Source of the DNA: JALORV01 sp035429805
Lineage (GTDB): Bacteria; Pseudomonadota; Gammaproteobacteria; Burkholderiales; Burkholderiaceae_F
Length of the DNA stretch: 21,785 nt
Assembly (NCBI GenBank): GCA_035429805.1
Contig: DAOMFL010000060.1
Span: 1-21,785, forward strand
Direction: 5' to 3'
Shown piece by piece: positions 15,839 through 21,785 of this stretch; positions within the stretch are counted from its first letter, which is position 1; each line of letters starts with the position of its first letter. The position numbers and the translations under genes are program-made. The notes beneath the pieces are model-generated. The model was not told where the DNA came from and did not search any database. It was given only the letters and a program-made list of their open reading frames with translations.

Positions 15839-18800
15839 ATGTCAGACACCAAACCTTCGGTTTCAACATGGCCCGTGTGGCTTGGCGGAGTTGTCGGTGG
15901 CGTCGCGGGACTTGTGGACCGCGATCTGCACCTGGCGCTCCCGATTGGTTTGTCCGTCGGCTATATCGTCTATTTGCGCGCAAGCACCCGCGCCGAGACT
16001 AACTGGCTCGGTCAAAGGGTTGCATCCCTCGAACAACGCATCGACACCCTCGACGCAGCGCGCCCGGCCCAGGCGGCCGCGATGCGGACACCAGTCGCAT
16101 CTGTTGCGACGAGTCCAATAGCGCAGACCAAGCCAGCCATCAAGGCTCCCACGGCAGTGCGGGAAGCATTGCCCGACCTCGATCTTCTGCCTTTACAGCC
16201 TGAATCAGATTTAGCAAAGAGACCTGTCGCGCCATCGCTTGACTCTGCTCCGGCCGAACAGGCGGTGGCACCGCTTGCCGGAGCGGCGCGAGCCTATGAA
16301 GAGGTGCGGCCGCAGCAGCCAACCAAACCCTCTGTGATCGAAGTCGCAATCGCAAGTGCCAAGGCATGGCTTCTGGGCGGCAACACGGTCGCGCGCGTCG
16401 GCCTGCTGCTGCTCTTCATCGGCGTCGCCTTCCTGCTGCGCTACGTCGCCGAGCACACCCACATACCGATCGAGTGGCGCCTGACGGGCGTCGCTCTCGG
16501 AGCCATTGCATTGCTCATCGTCGGATGGCGCTTGCGGTCGAAGCGACCGGGCTACGCCATCACGCTGCAGGGCGGTGCGATCGGCATCCTGTACTTGACG
16601 GTCTTCGCCGCGCTGCGGCTCTACAACGTCTTGCCGCCCGTTCCAGCCTTTGCACTGTTGGCGGCACTTGCGGTCCTCTCCGGAGTCCTTGCCGTCGCGC
16701 AGAACGCGCGCGCACTCGCCGCGCTCGGCGCGACCGGCGGCTTCCTCGCCCCGATTCTGGTGTCGACCGGAGCGGGTCGCATCGAACTGCTGCTGTCGTA
16801 CTACCTGCTACTGAACCTCGGCGTTCTTGGCGTCGCCTGGTTCCGCGCCTGGCGCGAACTCAACTGGATCGGCTTCGCCTTCACGTTCGGTGTGTTCGGA
16901 CTGTGGGTGGTGCAGCGCTACGTCCCCGAGCAGTACCTGCTCGCGCAGGGATTCCTCGCGGCGTTCTGGCTGCTCTTCCTGGTCGTCTCGCTGCTGTATG
17001 CGTTGCGCCAGCCCGAGCAGTCACGCGGCCTGTTCGACACGACACTGATGTTCGCCCTGCCGCTGGCCGCGTTCGGCGTCCAGTCGCGGCTGACGGAAGG
17101 CGTGGAACTGGCGCTGGCCGCGGTCGTCGCCGCTGGCGCCTATCTCGCCAGCTCCGCGGTGCTGCTGCGTCGAGGCGAGAAGGCACTCCGGCTTCTGACG
17201 GAGGCCAGCTTCGGCGTCGGGGTGGCGTTTCTGACCCTCGCAGTGCCGCTGGCCGCAAGCGCGCAGTGGACCGCCGCGGCCTGGGCCCTCGAAGGACTCG
17301 CAGTGGTCTGGGTAGGAACACGTCAGAAGCGCTTGTTGCCCATCGCAGCCGGCCTCGCATTGCATCTCGCCGGCGCGATCTCCCTCTTCCGCGCCATCGG
17401 CATGGACCAGATCAGCCTGGAGCCGGAACTCTCCGGGTTCACGCTGAACCTGCTCGTGTTCGCGCTGACGGCCTTCGCAAGCGGCTGGCTGCTGGTGCGC
17501 GAGCACGTGCAGGACGCGCTTGCACCGCACGCGATGGAGTTGATGACGCGCGCGCCGTGGATCCTGCGGCTGGTCGGCTGGGCCTGGGTGGCAGCGCTGC
17601 TGTGGCAGCCGCTGCCCGCCCCCTGGTATGTGCTGGCGTGGTGTGCCGCCTCGGTTGCGTTGGTCGCGTACCGTCGGCGTTCCGCGGCAGAAGAACTCGA
17701 TGCCGACTGGCTGGCCGGGGTGGCGCTCGCCGTGCTGGCGTGGCTGGCGTCGGAGAAGTACGCGACCGGCGGAACGGAAACCGTCGTCGCGGGTGTCCGC
17801 ATGGCGGTAGCGGTCGCCGCGGTCGCGGCGGCGTGGCTGTCGCTAAGCGGCTCGCGCCTGCAGCGCAACGTCGCGGCCGGCCTGCTCACCCTCGGCGTGG
17901 TCTCCTGGCTGACCGCGTTGCTGTTCGAGACCTGGCAGCGCATCGATGATCCGATCGCCGCGGTCCAGGTCGGCCTGCTGATCGTGGTCGCCACCGCCAT
18001 GCTGCTGTTCCGGCTGGCCCACCGCGTGCAGTGGTCGTGGCCGGTTCGGCTGTCGTGGGTGCAGTTCGTCGCGCACGTCGTCGTTGCCGCCGCCGTGGTC
18101 GCGCTGGCGCTCGGCGAGGCGCGGCGTCCGTCGGCGCATTACGGCGCACTCGCATGGCCGCTGGCGTGGGCGCTGTTCTACCTACGGCTGCACTGGGAGG
18201 AGCGCGCCGGGCTGCGCGTGCCGACCCCGAGCATCGTCCACGTCGCCGGGCTTGGGCTCGGCGTGGCGATGGTCACCGCCGAGGTGGCGCTGCAGCTCGA
18301 CCGCTTCGCCGGCGACGGCTGGTACTACGCCGCCTGGGGTGCACTGCCGGCGGCCGCGCTATGGCTGCTGCTGCAGTACAAGCTGCGCTGGCCGATGCGG
18401 GCCGCGCCGTTCGCGTACGCGACGATCGCCGCGCCCGGCCTCGCGGCCTACCTGCTGGGCTGGATCGCGGTCGCCAGCGTGCGCAGCGCCGGCGATGCGG
18501 CGCCGCTGCCTTACCTCCCGGTGCTCAATCCGCTCGACATTGCGACGCTGCTGGCGCTCTTCGCCGTTCTGCGCTGGCACCTCGAAGACCACCGGCTCGA
18601 CTGGCAGCTGCCGGCGCGCGCGGCGCTCGGCGCCGGCGCGTTCGTGGCGCTCAACGCCGCGGCACTGCGCGCCGTGCACGTCATCGCCGGCGTGCCGTGG
18701 ACCCTTCACGACCTGGGCAAGTCGCTGTTGGTGCAAGCGGTGCTGTCGCTGCTGTGGACGGTGTCGGCGATGGGTCTAATGGTGTTCGCCAACCGGCGTG

Positions 18801-18997
18801 CGATGCGGCCCCTGTGGCTGGTCGGCGCCGCGCTGCTCGGCGTCGTGGTCCTCAAGCTCTTCCTGGTGGACCTGTCGGCGCGCGGCACGGTCGAGCGCAT
18901 CGTATCGTTCGTCGGCGTCGGCGCGCTCATCCTGCTGATCGGCTACCTCGCGCCGGTGCCGCCGACGCAGGACCGCGCCGAACGGGAGACTGCATGA
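15839..18997 (+). CDS. DUF2339 giant polytopic membrane protein
   Basis: 1052 residues. The N-terminus has one or two hydrophobic segments (about 11-45), then a short coiled coil with LGQRVASLEQRIDTLDAAR. A Pro/Ala-rich linker runs to about 170. From Gly180 the DUF2339 signature begins: GGNTVARVGLLLLFIGVAFL, then RYVAEHTHIPIEWRLTGVAL and a near-continuous series of some 20 or more membrane helices to the C-terminus (ILLIGYLAPVPP). Function of the family is unknown; an inner-membrane location is clear. The gene shares the four bases ATGA with the downstream DUF3999 gene, which indicates translational coupling, and I recall the two families as frequent neighbours. The start has no clear Shine-Dalgarno sequence. 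The second half is much more GC-rich than the first 350 bp. Confidence 0.88.
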   Translation: MSDTKPSVSTWPVWLGGVVGGVAGLVDRDLHLALPIGLSVGYIVYLRASTRAETNWLGQRVASLEQRIDTLDAARPAQAAAMRTPVASVATSPIAQTKPAIKAPTAVREALPDLDLLPLQPESDLAKRPVAPSLDSAPAEQAVAPLAGAARAYEEVRPQQPTKPSVIEVAIASAKAWLLGGNTVARVGLLLLFIGVAFLLRYVAEHTHIPIEWRLTGVALGAIALLIVGWRLRSKRPGYAITLQGGAIGILYLTVFAALRLYNVLPPVPAFALLAALAVLSGVLAVAQNARALAALGATGGFLAPILVSTGAGRIELLLSYYLLLNLGVLGVAWFRAWRELNWIGFAFTFGVFGLWVVQRYVPEQYLLAQGFLAAFWLLFLVVSLLYALRQPEQSRGLFDTTLMFALPLAAFGVQSRLTEGVELALAAVVAAGAYLASSAVLLRRGEKALRLLTEASFGVGVAFLTLAVPLAASAQWTAAAWALEGLAVVWVGTRQKRLLPIAAGLALHLAGAISLFRAIGMDQISLEPELSGFTLNLLVFALTAFASGWLLVREHVQDALAPHAMELMTRAPWILRLVGWAWVAALLWQPLPAPWYVLAWCAASVALVAYRRRSAAEELDADWLAGVALAVLAWLASEKYATGGTETVVAGVRMAVAVAAVAAAWLSLSGSRLQRNVAAGLLTLGVVSWLTALLFETWQRIDDPIAAVQVGLLIVVATAMLLFRLAHRVQWSWPVRLSWVQFVAHVVVAAAVVALALGEARRPSAHYGALAWPLAWALFYLRLHWEERAGLRVPTPSIVHVAGLGLGVAMVTAEVALQLDRFAGDGWYYAAWGALPAAALWLLLQYKLRWPMRAAPFAYATIAAPGLAAYLLGWIAVASVRSAGDAAPLPYLPVLNPLDIATLLALFAVLRWHLEDHRLDWQLPARAALGAGAFVALNAAALRAVHVIAGVPWTLHDLGKSLLVQAVLSLLWTVSAMGLMVFANRRAMRPLWLVGAALLGVVVLKLFLVDLSARGTVERIVSFVGVGALILLIGYLAPVPPTQDRAERETA

Positions 18998-20424
18998 GAC
19001 TGCATCATCGTTACGCGGCGCTGCTCGCGCTCGTGCTCGCCGCGCCCCTGTCGGCGGCCGAGGCGCTCGCACCGTCTGACTTCGCATTGCGCCTGCCGCT
19101 TTCGGTGCACCACCCCGACGACGGCCTCCACCTGCTAGAACTTCCGGAGCGTGCGTACCAGGCCGCGACGGCACGCAACCTCGCCGACCTCCGCATCTTC
19201 AATGCCAACGGCGAGGCACTGCCATGGGCACCGCTGCCGGTGCCGCCGTCGCCGCCGGTCGCCGGCGCGTCGGTCGATCTCGCCCTGGTGCCGCTTCCGG
19301 CCCAGCCGGATCTGCGCGCGGCGGTGCTGCAGTCGATCGCCGTGCGCGTCGAACGCGATGCGCAGCGCACGGTCGTCGAGGTCGCACCCGTGCAGCCACC
19401 GGGGCCGCCGCCGGCCGACGTCGGCGGCTACCTGATCGATGCGCGATCGCTGCGCGACCGCAGCGGCCAGCTCGAACTCGTGTTCGACGCCGCCGCGCCG
19501 GAGTTTGCCGGCCGGGTCGAGGTCGTCGGCAGCGACGACCTCGTCAGCTGGCGCCCGGTCACCAGTGGTCCGCTCGCCCTCAACCGCAGCCTGGGCGTCC
19601 CGGTCGAGCGGCGCACGTTCGACCTCGTGCACCCTCCGCCCTTCCTCCGGCTGCAGTGGCCGCTCAGCCAGCGCGCGCCGCAGCTTGCCGCGGCGCGTTT
19701 CAGCGAACGGACGGCCGCGGCACCGAACACTGCGCGCACGGCACTGACGGTGCTGGCCGATCCGGAAGCGCCTGGGAGCTTCCTTGTCGACGTGCCCCGG
19801 GCGCTACCGATCGAACGGCTGCACTTCCGCCCGCAGTCGATGAACGAGTCGTTCCGCGTCAAGGTGTTCCGCCCCGAGGGCGAGGCGCAGCGTCCGCGTC
19901 ACCACTTCGCGTCGCGCCATCGCCCCGGGCCCTGGATCGAAGTGGGCGAGGTCGAAGTGACCCGGCTGATGCGCAGCGGCGCCGAGGTCGTCGGTGCGCC
20001 GCTCGCGTTCCCCTGGACCGCGGAGCGATTGCGCCTCGTCCCGGTCGGCCCGTCCACCGGGCAGGTTCCGCGCGTCGAGGCGGAGTGGCGCGCGGGCCGC
20101 ATCGTGTTCCTGGCCCGTCGGCCGGGTCCCTACTTCCTCGCGGTCGGACGCGACGGCGCGCCGGCGGGTCCGGCCCTCGACCTGCAGACTGCACTGACCG
20201 ACGCCGACCGCGTGGCACCGCAGCTTCCGGCCGCGGAGGTGGCCCCCGGCAGCGCCGACGCCACGGTGTCGGCCGCGGAAGTCAGGCGGCGAGCCCAGCG
20301 CATCACCGACCAGGCGCATTGGTCGCGCTTTGTGCTGTGGGGCGTGCTGCTGGTCGCGGTGGCCGCCATGGCGTGGATGGCGTGGCGGCTGTCGCTGCAG
20401 CTACGGCCGGATGGTGAGCCGTGA
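18994..20424 (+). CDS. DUF3999 family exported membrane protein
   Basis: 476 residues. A signal peptide (about 1-22, LLALVLAAPLSAAEA) is followed by a large beta-rich extracytoplasmic region. It starts DFALRLPLSVHHPDDGLHLLELPERAYQA and contains LADLRIFNANGEALPWAP, VVGSDDLVSWRPV, FLRLQWP and RPGPYFLAVG. A single C-terminal helix (FVLWGVLLVAVAAMAWMAWRL, about 444-464) and a short basic tail anchor it in the inner membrane. The segments resembling a discoidin/sugar-binding sandwich (SDDLVSW, YFLAVG) are suggestive only. The start overlaps the DUF2339 stop (ATGA), so the two proteins are probably made in equal amounts and may form one complex. Function unknown. Confidence 0.87.
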   Translation: MRLHHRYAALLALVLAAPLSAAEALAPSDFALRLPLSVHHPDDGLHLLELPERAYQAATARNLADLRIFNANGEALPWAPLPVPPSPPVAGASVDLALVPLPAQPDLRAAVLQSIAVRVERDAQRTVVEVAPVQPPGPPPADVGGYLIDARSLRDRSGQLELVFDAAAPEFAGRVEVVGSDDLVSWRPVTSGPLALNRSLGVPVERRTFDLVHPPPFLRLQWPLSQRAPQLAAARFSERTAAAPNTARTALTVLADPEAPGSFLVDVPRALPIERLHFRPQSMNESFRVKVFRPEGEAQRPRHHFASRHRPGPWIEVGEVEVTRLMRSGAEVVGAPLAFPWTAERLRLVPVGPSTGQVPRVEAEWRAGRIVFLARRPGPYFLAVGRDGAPAGPALDLQTALTDADRVAPQLPAAEVAPGSADATVSAAEVRRRAQRITDQAHWSRFVLWGVLLVAVAAMAWMAWRLSLQLRPDGEP

Positions 20425-20464
20425 ACCCGACACAAGCGAACCCCGCTGACTCGCATGCGCCGCG

Positions 20465-21490
20465 ATGACCACTGACGTTGACCGCACCGACCCGGTGGGA
20501 CGGGCCGTCGGGTTCACCTTCCTGACCGGGGTCCTCGGCGTCGTGCTGCTCGTGGCGATCGCCATTCAGGCGCTGGCCCACGGCGGCAGCATGATCACCG
20601 TGTCACAGCCGCCCGTCGTCGTCGCCGCGATCGGCATCGGCTGGGTGGCGGCGTGCCTCGTGGTCGCGGCCTCGGCAGTCACGGCCATTCGGGCCGCCTG
20701 GAAGGTCGAGGGCGCCGCCGTTGTCTTTGCCGTCGTCCTGGGCATCGTCGCGGCGCTTGTCCTCACGTTCGCCTTGCTGGTCGCGGCAGTCACGCTCTGG
20801 ACTTTCCCGCCCGCGGTGTTCGATCCGGACCGCAAGCACTATCCCCTGTTCGAAGCGGCGTGCCGCGGCGACGCCGACGGTGTCCGCAAGCAACTGCGCG
20901 CCGGGCTGTCAGCACGGCATCAGTTCAAGGTAGGAACCCAAGGGGACGCCCTTGCACGCTACCTGGAGTGCCTCGGATCGAACTCGGCCTTCAACTACGA
21001 CCTGGTCGATACCCTGATCGCGGCTGGATCGGCGCTGAGCCCGCTGGATCATCCGTATCGTCCTCCGCTACACGCGGTGATCGAGAGAGTTCGGCCGGAA
21101 GATCGGGCGGCCGCGCTCAAGTACTTCGTCCAGCGCGGCGCCTCGACCGAGACGCGTTCGTACAGCCAGGAGACCGCTCTCCTCTACGCCGCGCGGAAGC
21201 AGGATGCGGACTCCGTTCGCATGCTGGTCAGCCTCGGCGCCACGGTCGATTCGGCGCAGCTGGCACGCATCTACCTGGAGCCCAGCGTCTGCGGAACGCC
21301 CGGAACGGAGCGCGAGCCCACCCCGACGAAGGTTCAGCCGTACCTGGACATCGTCGATGCGGTGTTTCAAGCGGGTGCGACGATCACCTCCGACGATCTT
21401 GATCGCGCCGGGCGCCGCTGCGAGGGGCAGGAGCATCTGATTGCTCACCACATCCGGACGCGATACGCGTCGCGCGTGCTGAACCGTTGA
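20465..21490 (+). CDS. Membrane-anchored ankyrin-repeat-like protein
   Basis: 341 residues. Three strongly hydrophobic helices (about 14-38, 49-75 and 83-114) occupy the first third. The rest is soluble and helical, with degenerate ankyrin-type units: YPLFEAACRGDADGVRKQLRAG (in parts), DTLIAAGSALSPLDHPYRPPLHAVI, YFVQRGASTETRSYSQETALLYAARKQD and MLVSLGATVDS. Ankyrin repeats mediate protein binding, so a scaffold or regulator at the inner membrane is likely. It follows DUF3999 by 40 bp on the same strand and may share the transcript. No Shine-Dalgarno sequence is obvious at the ATG, so the start is uncertain by a few codons. Confidence 0.75.
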   Translation: MTTDVDRTDPVGRAVGFTFLTGVLGVVLLVAIAIQALAHGGSMITVSQPPVVVAAIGIGWVAACLVVAASAVTAIRAAWKVEGAAVVFAVVLGIVAALVLTFALLVAAVTLWTFPPAVFDPDRKHYPLFEAACRGDADGVRKQLRAGLSARHQFKVGTQGDALARYLECLGSNSAFNYDLVDTLIAAGSALSPLDHPYRPPLHAVIERVRPEDRAAALKYFVQRGASTETRSYSQETALLYAARKQDADSVRMLVSLGATVDSAQLARIYLEPSVCGTPGTEREPTPTKVQPYLDIVDAVFQAGATITSDDLDRAGRRCEGQEHLIAHHIRTRYASRVLNR

Positions 21491-21562
21491 TGGGCTGCCG
21501 CCGGGAAGCGCCACGGGCGGATGCTGCTCAGGTCAACAGACCCCTGCTGCGTCTTGCCCATG

Positions 21563-21655
21563 AACTGGCCAGTTGGCCACTCCACAGTGGTCGGTCGGGG
21601 CCCCATAACTTGGCCAAGCCATCAGCTGCTGACGAGGTTCGCACTGTGCACACAG
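21563..21655. repeat. Cluster of six short palindromes in the gene-free tail
   Basis: The last 295 bases contain no credible gene. They hold AACTGGCCAGTT (21563-21574), CCACT-N4-AGTGG (21577-21590), GGGGCCCC (21597-21604), CTTGGCCAAG (21609-21618), TCAGC-T-GCTGA (21622-21632) and CTGTG-CA-CACAG (21644-21655). None has a T-run, so they are not standard terminators. They may be a remnant of a repeat element. Confidence 0.5.
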
Positions 21656-21719
21656 CAAGGGAAAGGGCGGTCCTGCGGCGAGTCAGGGGCCTATCTTGCT
21701 GCCTTGGGAAGCCACCGCC

Positions 21720-21778
21720 TTCGGCCAGAACCCGCCATGAGATACGAACCCCCAGTTCGCCTGAAAGCGGCCACGTTT
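21720..21778 (+). repeat. Dispersed intergenic repeat, copy B
   Basis: The second copy of the two-block repeat starts with TTCGGCCAGAACCCGCCATG at 21720, and the block GAAAGCGGCCA begins at 21763. Block distance (43 bp) and direction are the same as in copy A at 14128. It lies at the very end of the window, so its right limit cannot be seen. Confidence 0.55.
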
Positions 21779-21785
21779 CTGAGAG

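Noticed and set aside
16366..17949. Out-of-frame plus-strand ORF inside the DUF2339 gene
   Set aside because: The frame encoding the DUF2339 signature and membrane helices is the real one; this one is Arg-rich shadow sequence.
21491..21785. tRNA, CRISPR array or attachment site in the tail
   Set aside because: No cloverleaf, no regularly spaced repeats with spacers and no integrase gene are seen; the palindromes are of different sequence.

Overview
The window is high-GC DNA from a chromosome of a Pseudomonadota bacterium, most likely a betaproteobacterium. Two things suggest this. A Tim44-like gene precedes ubiJ and ubiB, and an Lrp/AsnC gene sits between glmU and glmS; I recall both orders from betaproteobacteria. 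Species cannot be read from the sequence alone. No rRNA, tRNA, CRISPR array or intact transposase was seen.

Layout. (1) 1-3027: tail of the ubiquinone-biosynthesis locus, with a Tim44-like membrane protein (5' end outside the window), a strong intrinsic terminator, ubiJ and ubiB. (2) 3163-5256: a monocistronic lipoprotein with two tandem PKD/Ig-like domains and a HELGH zinc-protease motif. (3) 5290-9196: a LytS-type histidine kinase with an unusual extra C-terminal domain, its LytTR response regulator and a sodium:solute symporter. Upstream of the kinase lies a direct repeat that nearly matches the binding site known for E. coli YpdB, a LytTR regulator. An almost perfect operator-like palindrome lies just before the symporter. 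(4) 9215-14003: a DUF6279-type lipoprotein (minus), glmU (plus), an Lrp/AsnC regulator (minus) and glmS (plus). GlmS makes glucosamine-6-phosphate and GlmU makes UDP-GlcNAc, the precursor of peptidoglycan and LPS. (5) 14004-21785: an accessory-looking block. It holds an XRE-type regulator (minus), a YebB/YiiX-like permuted papain-fold protein, a giant DUF2339 membrane protein overlapping a DUF3999 protein, and a membrane-anchored ankyrin-like protein. Diverged copies of one intergenic repeat lie at both ends of this block (14128-14186 and 21720-21778).

The most notable signals are the YpdB-like LytTR site, the extra domain on the kinase, the palindrome before the symporter, the flanking repeat pair, and the uncharacterised DUF2339-DUF3999-ankyrin envelope cluster. 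Several starts (ubiJ, ubiB, the kinase) have a -10-like hexamer directly before the ATG and no Shine-Dalgarno sequence, which suggests leaderless transcripts. No wholly new system is proven here; the functional links between neighbours are inferences.
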